64,000 nt of DNA from Jiulongibacter sp024742395 (GTDB lineage: Bacteria; Bacteroidota; Bacteroidia; Cytophagales; Spirosomataceae), in NCBI GenBank assembly GCA_965249455.1, contig OZ252236.1, forward strand, positions 1,054,001-1,118,000, given 5' to 3'. A program made the position numbers and the translations under genes. A model generated the notes under the pieces. It saw only the letters and a list, made by a program, of their open reading frames with translations. It did no database searches and was not told the DNA's origin. Shown piece by piece: positions 8,034 to 17,767 of the stretch (its first letter is position 1; each line of letters opens with the position of its first letter).

Positions 8034-9638
8034 ATGCATTTTGCAACAATTGACTATGTCATTTTCGCAGCATATGCCATCCTTATTTTGGGGATTGGTC
8101 TATGGGTTTCGCGAAAGGGCGAAAAAACTTCAGAAGACTATTTTCTGGCAAGCAAATCCTTGCCATGGTGGGCAATTGGAGCTTCATTAATCGCGGCCAA
8201 TATTTCGGCTGAGCAGTTTATTGGTATGTCGGGCTCGGGTTTTGCCGGAGGTCTTGCCATTGCGTCTTATGAATGGATGGCAGCCATTACCCTTTTGATT
8301 GTGGGAAAGTTCTTTCTTCCAATTTTTATTGAGAAGGGTCTTTACACCATTCCGGAATTTGTTGAAAAAAGGTATAGCACTCAGTTAAAAACCATTTTGG
8401 CGATTTTTTGGATTGGCCTTTATGTATTCGTCAATCTTAGTTCTGTTCTTTATTTAGGTGCCTTGGCTCTGGAAACTATCATGGGGGTACCACTGATGTA
8501 TGGTGTCTTTGGTTTAGCGGTTTTTGCAACAGCATACTCTTTGTACGGAGGGCTGTCTGCCGTAGCATGGACAGACGTAATTCAAGTCGTATTTCTTGTT
8601 TTAGGTGGACTTTTTACGACTTACCTGGCTTTGAATACACTCTCAGATGGTGCCGGAATGATAGCAGGTTTCAATCAGGTATTGGAGGCAGTGCCAGAAC
8701 GCTTTCATATGATTTTGGAAGAGAGTAATCCGGAGTATCAGAATTTGCCCGGAATATGGGTGCTTATTGGAGGTCTTTGGATAGCCAACTTATACTATTG
8801 GGGTTTTAATCAATACATTATTCAAAGAACGCTGGCGGCAAAGTCACTTAAAGAGGCACAAAAAGGAATTGCTTTGGCAGCCTTCTTAAAAATTATAATT
8901 CCTTTTATCGTGGTAATACCGGGTATTGCCGCCTATGTAATGGTGAATGACCCTGAGATCATGGCTAGACTTGGAGCTGCGGCACAGAATAATCTACCAG
9001 ACCTAAGCCAAACAGATAAGGCGTATCCGTGGTTGCTACAATTACTACCTGCCGGTTTAAAGGGAGTGGCTTTTGCGGCTTTGACGGCGGCCATAGTTTC
9101 TTCACTGGCTTCTATGCTGAATTCTACTTCTACCATTTTTACAATGGATATTTATAAAGAGTACATCAATAAAGGAGCGTCTGAGGGTAAACTGGTGAGT
9201 ATTGGTAGAATTACTGCAGTGGTAGCTCTGTTGATTGCATGTATAATGGCTCCATTACTTGGTGGCATAGATCAGGCTTTCCAGTTTATTCAGAAATATA
9301 CAGGATGGGTGAGTCCGGGTATTTTGGCTGTATTTATGTTGGGTCTTTTTTATAAGAAGGCTACTAATACAGGAGCAATTTGGGGGGCTATTCTTTCCAT
9401 TTTCATTACAGCTGGATTAAGCTTATTCAGTACTGTGCCATTTATGCACCAAATGGGCATTGCCTTCTTGATTTCATGCGTACTGATTATGATTGTCAGT
9501 TACATTGATAATAAGGGTGCTGAAGATTCTAAAGCTATACAAATAGCGAAGGGGCTGTTTAATACCTCAGCTACGTTTAACATTTCTGCTTTTGCTATAA
9601 GTATTGTGGTTGCGGCCTTGTATGCTTTGTTTTGGTAA
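8034..9638 (+). CDS. vSGLT-like sodium/sugar symporter (SSS family)
   Basis: 534 residues with about 14 membrane helices. The sequence follows the structurally known Vibrio sodium/galactose symporter vSGLT nearly throughout, including SLPWWAIGASLIAANISAEQF, the IYTIPEFVEKR-like segment, NLYYWGFNQYIIQRTLAAK and the SSLASMLNS stretch of the sodium site. The family's sugar-contact residues in NISAEQF (Gln), NLYYWGFN (Asn, Tyr) and the following Lys of LAAKS are kept. It probably imports galactose or glucose with sodium across the inner membrane. It follows the malonate operon but has a 92-bp gap and a candidate promoter. Confidence 0.93.
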   Translation: MHFATIDYVIFAAYAILILGIGLWVSRKGEKTSEDYFLASKSLPWWAIGASLIAANISAEQFIGMSGSGFAGGLAIASYEWMAAITLLIVGKFFLPIFIEKGLYTIPEFVEKRYSTQLKTILAIFWIGLYVFVNLSSVLYLGALALETIMGVPLMYGVFGLAVFATAYSLYGGLSAVAWTDVIQVVFLVLGGLFTTYLALNTLSDGAGMIAGFNQVLEAVPERFHMILEESNPEYQNLPGIWVLIGGLWIANLYYWGFNQYIIQRTLAAKSLKEAQKGIALAAFLKIIIPFIVVIPGIAAYVMVNDPEIMARLGAAAQNNLPDLSQTDKAYPWLLQLLPAGLKGVAFAALTAAIVSSLASMLNSTSTIFTMDIYKEYINKGASEGKLVSIGRITAVVALLIACIMAPLLGGIDQAFQFIQKYTGWVSPGILAVFMLGLFYKKATNTGAIWGAILSIFITAGLSLFSTVPFMHQMGIAFLISCVLIMIVSYIDNKGAEDSKAIQIAKGLFNTSATFNISAFAISIVVAALYALFW

Positions 9639-9668
9639 GATAGATTGAGCCTTAAAAGTACTTATATT

Positions 9669-9700
9669 AGACCTCGTTGGTATTAAACCCAATGAGGTCT
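9669..9700 (+). terminator. Hairpin downstream of the symporter gene
   Basis: A 12-bp stem (AGACCTCGTTGG / CCAATGAGGTCT, one G-U pair) with an 8-base loop begins 30 bases after the symporter stop codon. Only a weak T-rich tail (ACTATTTTA) follows, so it may act as a terminator or as a 3' end stabiliser. Confidence 0.6.
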
Positions 9701-9960
9701 GACTATTTTATGTGGGGCTACTCAGTCAAATAAGAAATGACGAAAAGGAAAATAAATGGGTATTATATATTTAAGGCTATGGGCAATGTAGCTGAGATGA
9801 TGTCATATAAGCCAACATCCGTGGGGGGAAAGCATGAAAGACAGTATACATGAAAGAGAGTAAGACAATTGGATAGAATATTTCAAAGAGCCCTATGCCT
9901 GAACAGGCTCTCGATGTTTAGGTGTATGGAAGAAATATTCAGATGGATCACGTTTAGTTA
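9701..9960. other. Gene-free stretch between symporter and recX
   Basis: This part of the 322-bp gap shows no open frame with coding character, no tRNA and no clear repeat. It lies between two convergent genes. Confidence 0.6.
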
Positions 9961-10410
9961 TCAAATTCCTCTCAAAACATCCCAAACTAAATCACCTTCA
10001 AAGCCTTTCCTCATGGCATAATCTGCGGCTTTCTTTTTTTTGACGAACTCATTGGTTTCGCTTCTTAGGCTATGGAGTTTTTTGTGAAGAAGTGCCTGCA
10101 AAACAAGGAAGTACTCCTCAGCATCTATTTCCTTCATGCCTGAGCTAATGCAATAATCTGAAAGACCTCTTCTCTTTAATTCTCCTAAAATTTTATTTCG
10201 CCCCCATTTTTTGATTCGAAATTTGCTGCCAGCATAGATTTTAGCAAAACGCTCTTCATTGATAAAATTCTCGGTAATAAGTTCTGCAATAATATCTTCG
10301 GCCTCATGGTCAAATACTTTCCAATCTTTAAGTTTCTGACGTACTTCATCTTGAGTTCGCTCCTGATACGCACAGAAGTTGCATGCTTTTAATAAGATCT
10401 GTTTATCCAT
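9961..10410 (-). CDS. recX: RecX-family regulatory protein
   Basis: 149 residues, the usual RecX length, made of three tandem three-helix repeats. Family motifs are visible: YQERTQDEVRQKL near residue 15, NEERFAKIYAGSKFRIKKWG in the middle, and KKKAADYAMRKGFEGDLVW near the C-terminus. RecX binds RecA filaments in the cytoplasm and limits their strand-exchange activity. recA is not next to it here, which is common in Bacteroidota. It is divergent from sppA across a 128-bp gap. Confidence 0.92.
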   Translation of the reverse strand: MDKQILLKACNFCAYQERTQDEVRQKLKDWKVFDHEAEDIIAELITENFINEERFAKIYAGSKFRIKKWGRNKILGELKRRGLSDYCISSGMKEIDAEEYFLVLQALLHKKLHSLRSETNEFVKKKKAADYAMRKGFEGDLVWDVLRGI

Positions 10411-10508
10411 TTTTAATTAATCCCTTAATATTTCCTTAGAAAGGCTAGGGTAACCATTGGTCAATTACTTAATTCAAATAGAGAATGCAAAACTTAATTT
10501 TACATTCC

Positions 10509-10516
10509 TAATTTTG
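10509..10516 (+). promoter_or_regulatory. Candidate -7 box of sppA
   Basis: TAATTTTG matches TAnnTTTG and ends 22 bases before the sppA start. The upstream -33 element is not clear. Confidence 0.45.
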
Positions 10517-10538
10517 ACGCTAAAGTAAAATAAACAAT

Positions 10539-12293
10539 ATGTTACAGTTTTTTAAATACGTACTAGCCACACTAGTCGGGATTTTCGTCTTTTTTATCTT
10601 ATCCCTTATTCTGTTAACAGCTATAGGTTCAGCTTTTTCCAGTGGCAATAAAGCTTCGGAAATTAAAGAAGACTCGGTATTGAAACTTAGTTTAAATCAG
10701 CAAATAGTAGAGAATGCACCTTCTGAAGATCCTTTTGAAATGATTTTAGACAATCAGGGAGCTAAAGTAGGATTGGTAGATTTAAAAGAAGCAATTGCCA
10801 ACGCAAAGTTAGATCCTAATATCAAAGGGATTTATCTGGATGTCGAATATCCGGTAGCTGGAATAAGTACACTTGAAGAATTACGAGGTAGCCTGAAGGA
10901 TTTTAAGAAGTCCGGGAAGTTTATTTGGAGTTATTCTGAGGTCATGTCTGAACCTGCATATTATCTCAATTCAGTGGCAGATCGTATTTTTCTACCCGAA
11001 GTAGGAGATATGGAATTTAATGGCTTGAATGCAAAAATAACCTTCATGAAGGGGTTGTTTGAAAAACTGGGAGTAGAGCCTGTAATCTTTAGAGTAGGAG
11101 AATACAAAAGTGCAGTAGAGCCTTATATCAGAACCAATATGAGTCCTGAAAATAAACTGCAGATTAGCTCATATGTTAATAGTATTGCCGATCAGATTTA
11201 TGGTCAGGTGGCCGAGTCACGTGGTAAAACCATGGACGAAATCAATGAAATTCTTAACAACCCTGTAGGTTCTGCAGAAGAAGCTAAAGAAAAGGGTTTG
11301 ATAACAGATATTGGGTATTACGATTCATTCGAAAAAGCCCTTAAAGAGGAATTAGGTCTCGATGAGGATAAAAAAATTGGTTTTGTTGAGCTAAAAAAAT
11401 ACAGCACGGCTAAGAAGTATGTTGAATCTGGAAACAGAAACAATAGAATAGCTGTGATCGTTGGCCAGGGAACCATCTATTCTGGGGAAGGCAATAGTGA
11501 TTCGATAGGTTCAGATTCATGGATCGAAGAATTACGAAAAGCCGCGAAAGACAAAAAGGTAAAGGCAATTGTTTTGAGAATTAACTCAGGTGGAGGTAGT
11601 GCACTGGCATCTGATGTGATGTGGAGAGAAATAGAATTAGCCAAGAAAGAGAAGCCTGTATATGCCAGCATGGGGGATTATGCTGCCTCTGGGGGCTATT
11701 ATATGGCAATGGGCTGTGATACGATAGTTGCAAACCCAACTACTGTAACAGGTTCCATTGGTATTTTCGGCATGTTGTTTAATGCACAGGAACTGATGAA
11801 TAATAAGCTGGGAATTACCTTTGATGGGGTGGAAACACATGAACACTCTGATTTTCCGTCTCTGGTAAGTGAAATGCCTGAAACTGAAAAAAGGATGATT
11901 CAGAACATGGTGAATAAAGGATATGAACGTTTTACTACGAAAGCAGCGGCCGGAAGAAAAATGGAGCTGGCCAAACTGAAATCTTTGGCCGGAGGAAGAG
12001 TATGGACTGGAGTACAAGCAAAAGAAAATGGCTTGGTTGATGTACTTGGAAATCTTGAAGATGCGGTAAAATTAGCAGCCAAAAGAACAGGGATTGAAGA
12101 GGATTATCAGGTAAGATATTATCCAAAACCAAAAACAGATATTGAACTGGTAATGGAAAGACTTAATGCCAAAATTGAGGGCAACATTGATTCAAAACTC
12201 GGAATTATGCTACCGCTCGCTAAAAAAATTGAAGAATTACAATCAATGGAAAGACTGCAGGCCAAGCTTCCTTATGATGTTGTAATTGAGTAG
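10539..12293 (+). CDS. sppA: Signal peptide peptidase SppA, 67-kDa type
   Basis: 584 residues, the long tandem-domain form. One N-terminal membrane helix (residues about 8-28) anchors it, with the protease in the periplasm. The Ser-Lys dyad is intact: Lys190 in VGEYKSAVEPY of the first domain and Ser384 in GDYAASGGYYMA of the second, placed as in the E. coli enzyme. SppA degrades cleaved signal peptides left in the inner membrane. It stands alone, with its own candidate promoter and a terminator 20 bases past the stop codon. Confidence 0.96.
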   Translation: MLQFFKYVLATLVGIFVFFILSLILLTAIGSAFSSGNKASEIKEDSVLKLSLNQQIVENAPSEDPFEMILDNQGAKVGLVDLKEAIANAKLDPNIKGIYLDVEYPVAGISTLEELRGSLKDFKKSGKFIWSYSEVMSEPAYYLNSVADRIFLPEVGDMEFNGLNAKITFMKGLFEKLGVEPVIFRVGEYKSAVEPYIRTNMSPENKLQISSYVNSIADQIYGQVAESRGKTMDEINEILNNPVGSAEEAKEKGLITDIGYYDSFEKALKEELGLDEDKKIGFVELKKYSTAKKYVESGNRNNRIAVIVGQGTIYSGEGNSDSIGSDSWIEELRKAAKDKKVKAIVLRINSGGGSALASDVMWREIELAKKEKPVYASMGDYAASGGYYMAMGCDTIVANPTTVTGSIGIFGMLFNAQELMNNKLGITFDGVETHEHSDFPSLVSEMPETEKRMIQNMVNKGYERFTTKAAAGRKMELAKLKSLAGGRVWTGVQAKENGLVDVLGNLEDAVKLAAKRTGIEEDYQVRYYPKPKTDIELVMERLNAKIEGNIDSKLGIMLPLAKKIEELQSMERLQAKLPYDVVIE

Positions 12294-12313
12294 ATTAGTA
12301 TATAATTGAAAAT

Positions 12314-12343
12314 AAAAATCAGTCCTTTGTGGCTGATTTTTTT
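12314..12343 (+). terminator. Rho-independent terminator of sppA
   Basis: AAAAATCAG pairs with CTGATTTTT across a short loop and is followed by a run of T. It separates sppA from the long operon that begins at 12433. Confidence 0.85.
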
Positions 12344-12432
12344 CGTTTACAGGTATTGGAATAATTTTTATACGTATAGGGAATTGTCGTACTTGTAGAA
12401 TAAAACTATTATACCTAACCATAATAGCCTAA

Positions 12433-15369
12433 ATGAAAAATAATAATTATCTCCTGATTTTATTAGGGGTCTTGTGTATTACAAGTGGATCTACTGTGGC
12501 TCAGGTTCTGAAGGTTACCCAATCAGATTCACTGGTGAAAGATCAAAATGCAGACCTAAAGGCTAATCCTGGTGATAGTATACGCTACAAAGTAAAAGTT
12601 ATTGTTTCAGGAAGTGATGCCGATGATGTTATTCTAAACGAAGAAAACATTGATGGGGTTCTTACTGTAGATCCTAATAAATTAAGGATTGGCCCATTAG
12701 CAAGACCTGATAGTTATATTGCTGTGGCTAATATTGGAATTAGTATAAATTCCGCAAACGGACTGTTAGCCAATGATATTGACATAGATGCAAAAAATGA
12801 CCCTATTAAGGTTGTTAAAGTAGGGGCCGCTTTTGTGGTAGATAAGGATACCTCAGCATTTTTTAGTACCGGTCAAAATAGCTCTGTAAAAGTGGAGAGT
12901 AATGGTTCTTTTGTTTATGATCCGGCTGCTGGTTTTCAGGGAACAGATGAGTTTTATTATGAAATTTCCGACGGTGATCCTGTGACTCCGAATGTTAGAG
13001 CTAAAGTAGTCATTTTGGTAGGAGGAGCCTCCCAGCCGTCCATTTGGTTTGTAGATGCTTCAAATGGTGACGATGCAACTGGAGATGGTACTTTTGCAAA
13101 ACCATATAAAACGCTTACCCCTCTAAACAATATTGGGTTAGATCCCGATCAGCCAGGCGATGTAATTTACATGTATTCAGGTGCATATGTTTTGTCTTCT
13201 GAATTAGTGTTGGAAGATTCGCAAAGTTTAATTGGTCAGGGTGTTGCTCTGAATTTGGCAGATTTTGGAATTACGGCCCCGGCCTACTCAAATGCCTTGC
13301 CTTCTGTTGGTGCCAAGCCTGTATTATCGAATTCATCAGGTAACGGAATCAAAATAGCTTCAAATAACTCTTTAAAAGGATTGAAAGTAGGTGATTGTTC
13401 GGGTTTGGCTTTACAAAGCAATGGACTTAACTCAGGTGCATTGAAAATTTCAAACTTTGATATTCGAAATACTATCGGTGGCGGTATTGAATTAGGTTCG
13501 GGCAGTAATAGTCAAATGAATATTAGTTTTGATGATTTTCAAACAATCAACGGGAGTAAGGGTATTGTGCTGAATCAATGTTCAGGGACTTTTACGGTTT
13601 TAGGAGCATTAGGCCCCTTCATCCAAAATACAACTTCAGAGGCTATAAAAATTAGCAACAGTAATGCTTTGGTATTTACATATCCTGGTACTCTAAATAT
13701 TAATAGTGGCAGATTTATTGATTTATTGGATAACACAGGAGCATCCTCTTTTAATTTTAGCCAAGGTGATTTAAGTTCCACTACCGGAGGAGGAGGTATT
13801 GTTTTTTCTAATAACACAGGAGCTAATATTATTCTTAACAATCCCAATATAACAGTAAGCCCAGCAGCTACTAATGCCATTGATATTAACAATAATTCTG
13901 GTGCAACCATAACTTTTAATCAGTCAGGTAATCTTGTATTGAGTACAACGTCAACTCATGAAGGGATAAAAGTAAATGATAGCGGTTCGTTAACTATTTC
14001 CAAAGGGTCTGTGTCTTCTGTTGCTGGTGCAGCAGTATCAATAAATCAAACTCTTCTTAATGTTGATTTAGAATCAGTTTCGAGCAATGGGGCCCCTCAA
14101 GGAATATACTTGGCCAATACTAGTGGTACTTTTGAAGTAAAAGGCGATGGTAGTAATAATAGGAACAGCAGTGGTGGCACAATACAGGGTAGTACTGTGG
14201 ATGGTGTTTACCTTGAAAATGCTTTGGGTGTAAGTTTATCTAACTTAACTATTTCTGGTTCAATGCGACACGGCATTTTTTCTACAAGTTCCAAAGATTT
14301 AAATCTAACAGCCTGTAGTATTACCTCAAATGGAAACGCACCAGATGAACATGGAATCAATTTATTGAACTTCAGTGCCACTTCAGAATCCTTAATTCAA
14401 AACTGTCTAATTGAGGGTTCCGCAGAAAATAATGTAAATGTTGTTAACAACTCTTCAGCATCAGGTCAAAACTTAAGAATTAATAATTCAATCATCCAGA
14501 AGGTTCCAGATCTATATGGCTCCAATGGGATTTATGTGGAATCTGGCACTGGGTCTAATACCCAAATTACGGTTTCAGGTTCTCAGATAATCGATAACTA
14601 TGGAGCCGGTCTAAATGCCCAATCTATCAATGGTGGAACAATTAATGTTACCATAAATGATAACACCTTTAACTCAGGAATAACTGCAAGTTATCAACAG
14701 GCCAATGGCATTTTTATAGCGGCGAATTCGGGCTCAAATGTTTCCTTTAATGTAGATGATAACAAGGTATTAGCCAGTACCGCCAATGGTATAAAAGCCG
14801 TAGGGAATTTCTCGACTGCCTTTAGTGGAGTAATACAAAACAACTTGATAGATCCAGGTACCAATGGTAATGGAATAGATGTTAGAACCAATGGTACGGC
14901 ACAGGGTACGGTTGAAATTAAAGGTAATACGGTAAATAACACATTAGCCGGTGTGACGAATAATACCTCTACTAATTCCAATGGGAATGGCCTGTATCTT
15001 AGATCAGATGAAGGGACCGGGAATTTGCATGCAGAAATTTCAAATAATATAGTTGTTTTAAGTGATGCAGCAAGTTTAGGTTATGGTCTTTTTGCTAAAA
15101 CAGGTAGTACCTCAGGTGCGTTAAATACCCTCTGCTTGAATATTTCAGGCAATGATATAAGTCAAGCTGGCTTTGGAGAGGAGTACTATTTAGAACAATA
15201 CACAGGAACAACCTTCTCGCTGGAGGGATTGAGTACCTCTCCTGAAACTGTGGCCGCAAATGTAGAGTCTTTTTTAATCGGATTAGACTCTGGGTCTACT
15301 GCAGAAGTGAGAGAAGGTGGGAGTTATATAGTGAATTACACAAACAATGTATGCAATACGTTGCCTTAA
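12433..15369 (+). CDS. Secreted beta-helix protein with an N-terminal Ig/cadherin-like domain
   Basis: 978 residues. A signal peptide covers about residues 1-24 (cleavage likely after TVAQ or close by). Residues about 90-195 form a BIG_9/tandem-95-like domain (LLANDIDID, then SFVYDPAAGFQGTDEFYYEI). Residues about 205-250 (WFVDASNGDDATGDGTFAKPYKT) open a right-handed parallel beta-helix of the pectate-lyase/DUF1565 type, and the rest is rich in Asn, Ser and Gly with repeated NGI and SGS turns. No catalytic motif was recognised and no classic T9SS sorting domain is present. It is the first gene of an eight-gene operon; the next start lies 11 bases after its stop. It is probably a surface or extracellular structural or glycan-binding protein. 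Confidence 0.85.
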   Translation: MKNNNYLLILLGVLCITSGSTVAQVLKVTQSDSLVKDQNADLKANPGDSIRYKVKVIVSGSDADDVILNEENIDGVLTVDPNKLRIGPLARPDSYIAVANIGISINSANGLLANDIDIDAKNDPIKVVKVGAAFVVDKDTSAFFSTGQNSSVKVESNGSFVYDPAAGFQGTDEFYYEISDGDPVTPNVRAKVVILVGGASQPSIWFVDASNGDDATGDGTFAKPYKTLTPLNNIGLDPDQPGDVIYMYSGAYVLSSELVLEDSQSLIGQGVALNLADFGITAPAYSNALPSVGAKPVLSNSSGNGIKIASNNSLKGLKVGDCSGLALQSNGLNSGALKISNFDIRNTIGGGIELGSGSNSQMNISFDDFQTINGSKGIVLNQCSGTFTVLGALGPFIQNTTSEAIKISNSNALVFTYPGTLNINSGRFIDLLDNTGASSFNFSQGDLSSTTGGGGIVFSNNTGANIILNNPNITVSPAATNAIDINNNSGATITFNQSGNLVLSTTSTHEGIKVNDSGSLTISKGSVSSVAGAAVSINQTLLNVDLESVSSNGAPQGIYLANTSGTFEVKGDGSNNRNSSGGTIQGSTVDGVYLENALGVSLSNLTISGSMRHGIFSTSSKDLNLTACSITSNGNAPDEHGINLLNFSATSESLIQNCLIEGSAENNVNVVNNSSASGQNLRINNSIIQKVPDLYGSNGIYVESGTGSNTQITVSGSQIIDNYGAGLNAQSINGGTINVTINDNTFNSGITASYQQANGIFIAANSGSNVSFNVDDNKVLASTANGIKAVGNFSTAFSGVIQNNLIDPGTNGNGIDVRTNGTAQGTVEIKGNTVNNTLAGVTNNTSTNSNGNGLYLRSDEGTGNLHAEISNNIVVLSDAASLGYGLFAKTGSTSGALNTLCLNISGNDISQAGFGEEYYLEQYTGTTFSLEGLSTSPETVAANVESFLIGLDSGSTAEVREGGSYIVNYTNNVCNTLP

Positions 15370-15380
15370 ACCAGAAAATT

Positions 15381-15893
15381 ATGTCAGAACCATTTTTAGC
15401 TGAAATAAGAATAGTAGGATTCAATTTTGCTCCAAGAGGCTGGGCTTTTTGTGACGGACAGATATTGCCCATTAATCAAAATCAGTCGCTTTACAGCTTA
15501 TTAGGAACTACTTATGGTGGCGATGGTAGAACCACTTTCGCATTGCCAGAATTGAGGGGCAGGGTTCCTATTCATGAAGGTCGAGATACAGGCATGATCT
15601 ATAGTTTAGGAGAGAAAGGAGGTGAGGAAACCCATACTTTAACATTAAATGAAATGCCTCAGCATAATCATGAAGTAGTAGTTAGTAACGCTGAAGGGAC
15701 TTTATCAACACCTTCGGGTAATTATTTTGGACGAAGCACAGATTTAATGTATCGTAAACCCAGTACTACTGATGCGAGCACTTCATCATACTTATCAAAC
15801 ATAGGAGGAGGGCAATCTCATGAGAATATGCAGCCATATCTGGCTTTAAATTTTTGTATAGCCCTTCAAGGATTATTTCCATCTAGAAATTAA
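15381..15893 (+). CDS. Phage-tail-collar-domain (MdpB-like) protein 1
   Basis: 170 residues from the ATG at 15381. A longer reading from 15351 overlaps the preceding gene and lacks the conserved MSEPFLAEIRI start shared with the next two genes. The tail-collar fold is shown by RGWAFCDGQ, YGGDGRTTFALPELRGRVP and the terminal MQPYLALNFCIALQGLFPSR. Related proteins are known as microcystin-dependent protein family or tail fiber protein and occur as standalone triplets in many bacteria; their function is not established. No signal peptide is visible. Confidence 0.9.
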   Translation: MSEPFLAEIRIVGFNFAPRGWAFCDGQILPINQNQSLYSLLGTTYGGDGRTTFALPELRGRVPIHEGRDTGMIYSLGEKGGEETHTLTLNEMPQHNHEVVVSNAEGTLSTPSGNYFGRSTDLMYRKPSTTDASTSSYLSNIGGGQSHENMQPYLALNFCIALQGLFPSRN

Positions 15894-15897
15894 AATT

Positions 15898-16416
15898 ATG
15901 TCAGAACCATTTGTAGGAGAAATACGCATGTTTGCCGGAAATTTCCCACCAAGAGGCTGGGCTTTTTGTGATGGACAGCTATTAGCTGTTAGTCAAAATG
16001 ACGCCTTATTTTCATTGTTTGGGACTATTTACGGAGGTGACGGCAGAACCACTTTTGGACTCCCTGACTTAAGAGGGCGGGTGCCTGTTCATGCGGGACA
16101 TGGACCTGGGTTATCAGAAAGACGGTTGGGCTCGAAGGCCGGTGCTGAACAGGTTACTTTGACTACAAATCAGCTTCCTAACCATACTCACTCCTCTAAA
16201 GTCTCCCCTAACTATGGTTCCAGAAGTAATCCTGAAGAAAGCATATTGGCAAAAAATATTAAAGAAGTTGGTTATTCTTCAGAACCTCCGGATGACTCTA
16301 TGAATTCGAGCTCTATAACCAATGTAGGAGGCTCTCAAAGTCATACTAATTTAATGCCATTTCTATGTGTAAATTTCATTGTTTCCCTTTTTGGGATTTA
16401 CCCTTCAAGAAGTTAA
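15898..16416 (+). CDS. Phage-tail-collar-domain (MdpB-like) protein 2
   Basis: 172 residues, a paralog of its two neighbours, beginning 4 bases after the first. It has the MSEPFVGEIRMFAGNFPPRG start, FCDGQ, DGRTTFGLPDLRGRVPVHAG and a C-terminal NLMPFLCVNFIVSLFGIYPSR. The middle segment (residues about 95-140) diverges fully from the paralogs, which suggests a variable loop on a shared scaffold. That fits three different subunits of one assembly, but this is inference. Confidence 0.9.
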   Translation: MSEPFVGEIRMFAGNFPPRGWAFCDGQLLAVSQNDALFSLFGTIYGGDGRTTFGLPDLRGRVPVHAGHGPGLSERRLGSKAGAEQVTLTTNQLPNHTHSSKVSPNYGSRSNPEESILAKNIKEVGYSSEPPDDSMNSSSITNVGGSQSHTNLMPFLCVNFIVSLFGIYPSRS

Positions 16417-16429
16417 AAATTAAAAAATT

Positions 16430-16951
16430 ATGTCAGAACCATTTTTAGCTGAGATACGAATTTTTGCTGGCAATTTTGCTCCAAGAGGCTGGGCTTTTTG
16501 TTCTGGGCAATTGTTGCCAATTGCCCAGAATACTGCACTGTTTTCCCTTATTGGTACCACCTATGGGGGTGATGGGAGGACAACTACCGCTTTACCAAAT
16601 TTAAAGGGTAGAGCTCCTATGCACCCTGGTCGCGGACCTGGATTAACATCAAGAAGCTTGGGTCAAAAGGGCGGGACTGAAACGGTTACATTAACAGAAG
16701 CTCAAATGCCTAACCATAGCCATTCTTTGAGAACAAGTTCTGTGGTAGCCAATACATCAGATCCAACTCAAGGAGTTCCAGCTTTGTCAGATGGAACCTC
16801 TTCAAATTTTAGTAATGCAGGATCTTCTGTGAAATTAGCAAGCGAGACTGTATCTTCTGTAGGGGGTAGTCAGGCTCATAATAATATGCAGCCTTTTCTA
16901 ACCCTAAACTTTATTATTGCTTTAGTGGGTCTTTACCCTTCCAGGAGTTAA
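16430..16951 (+). CDS. Phage-tail-collar-domain (MdpB-like) protein 3
   Basis: 173 residues, the third tandem paralog. It has MSEPFLAEIRIFAGNFAPRG, FCSGQ (Ser in place of the Asp of the others), DGRTTTALPNLKGRAP and NNMQPFLTLNFIIALVGLYP at the end. The variable region (about 100-150) is rich in Ser and Thr. The stop codon is followed immediately by the ATG of the acetyltransferase with no gap, so the genes are very likely co-translated. No phage head, sheath or baseplate genes accompany the triplet. Confidence 0.9.
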   Translation: MSEPFLAEIRIFAGNFAPRGWAFCSGQLLPIAQNTALFSLIGTTYGGDGRTTTALPNLKGRAPMHPGRGPGLTSRSLGQKGGTETVTLTEAQMPNHSHSLRTSSVVANTSDPTQGVPALSDGTSSNFSNAGSSVKLASETVSSVGGSQAHNNMQPFLTLNFIIALVGLYPSRS

Positions 16952-17449
16952 ATGTTTAATCAATACACATATCGGCCTATTGTAGATGAAGACTTTTCTT
17001 TTTTAAGGAAGGTTTACTCAGAAAGCAGAGCTGAAGAATTGGCAATGTTAAAGAGCTGGACAGAGGAGCAGAAATTAATGTTTATTAATCAACAATTTGA
17101 TGCTCAGCATGCCCATTACAGAAAGCATTATTCAGAAGCTGAGTTTTTAATTATTGAAATTGAAAAGGAAAAAATAGGAAGGCTATATCTCGAAGAAATG
17201 AAAGATGAGTTTAGAATCATTGACATTGCTTTACTGTCGAAATGGAGAGGTAAGGGTTTAGGTAAAGCTATTTTGCAAGAAATAGTAGAGAAGGCGACCA
17301 TAAAGAAAAAGTCAGTTTCGATTCATGTAGAGAAAAATAACCCGGCTTTGGGTCTGTATAAGTTTTTGGGTTTTGAGGAAAAAGAAGATAAAGGCGTGTA
17401 TTGGTTTATGGAAAAAAAATGTGCAGAGAAAGTGTATGAAAATAGATGA
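16952..17449 (+). CDS. GNAT-family N-acetyltransferase
   Basis: 165 residues. The acetyl-CoA-binding motif A is readable as LLSKWRGKGLGKAILQEIV (Q/R-x-x-G-x-G/A type, here RGKGLG) and motif B as NPALGLYKFLGFE. Its start abuts the third tail-collar gene and its 3' end overlaps the next gene by 14 bp. The position suggests it acetylates a product or component of the tail-collar system, such as a protein amino terminus or lysine. As I recall, GNAT genes accompany such triplets in other genomes too. The substrate is unknown. Confidence 0.88.
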   Translation: MFNQYTYRPIVDEDFSFLRKVYSESRAEELAMLKSWTEEQKLMFINQQFDAQHAHYRKHYSEAEFLIIEIEKEKIGRLYLEEMKDEFRIIDIALLSKWRGKGLGKAILQEIVEKATIKKKSVSIHVEKNNPALGLYKFLGFEEKEDKGVYWFMEKKCAEKVYENR

Positions 17450-17711
17450 TTTTAAGGGGCTTTTAGGTCAGACATTTACAATTGATTTTGAGGAGAAACG
17501 GGTAGAAGCAGAGCTAAATGAAGTAAAAGAATTAGGGAAAGATGAGAATACCGGGTTTTCCCTGCTTTTTGAAACTAAAGGCGAATCAACAATTTATGCT
17601 CAAAAAATGTATCAGTTGTATTGGCCTGAGGGAGAAAAGAGCAGTTCCATTTTCCTAGTGCCTGTAAGATCAGGAGAGACTGGAACATCCTATGAGGCAA
17701 TTTTTAATTGA
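17436..17711 (+). CDS. Small conserved protein of the tail-collar operon (DUF6916-like)
   Basis: 91 residues from the ATG at 17436, which overlaps the acetyltransferase by 14 bp in another frame; a longer in-frame start at 17373 would bury more of that gene and is unlikely. No signal peptide. It has a predicted all-beta character with the opening DFKGLLGQTF, a central LLFETKGES segment and a C-terminal SYEAIFN. It aligns over its whole length with the mature part of the next gene product, so the two are paralogs. I believe this is the family called DUF6916, from memory only. Function unknown. Confidence 0.75.
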   Translation: MKIDDFKGLLGQTFTIDFEEKRVEAELNEVKELGKDENTGFSLLFETKGESTIYAQKMYQLYWPEGEKSSSIFLVPVRSGETGTSYEAIFN

Positions 17712-17767
17712 TTAAATGACGGTAAGTTTCTGAAAGATAGAAGGGGAAATCTCAAAAGAATATAAGC

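Noticed and set aside
15351..15380. Earlier start of the first tail-collar gene
   Set aside because: It overlaps the previous gene's end and lacks the MSEPF start shared by all three paralogs.
15381..16951. Prophage, suggested by tail-collar proteins
   Set aside because: No capsid, terminase, portal, tail sheath, integrase or lysis genes lie near; the genes sit in an operon with an acetyltransferase and secreted proteins.
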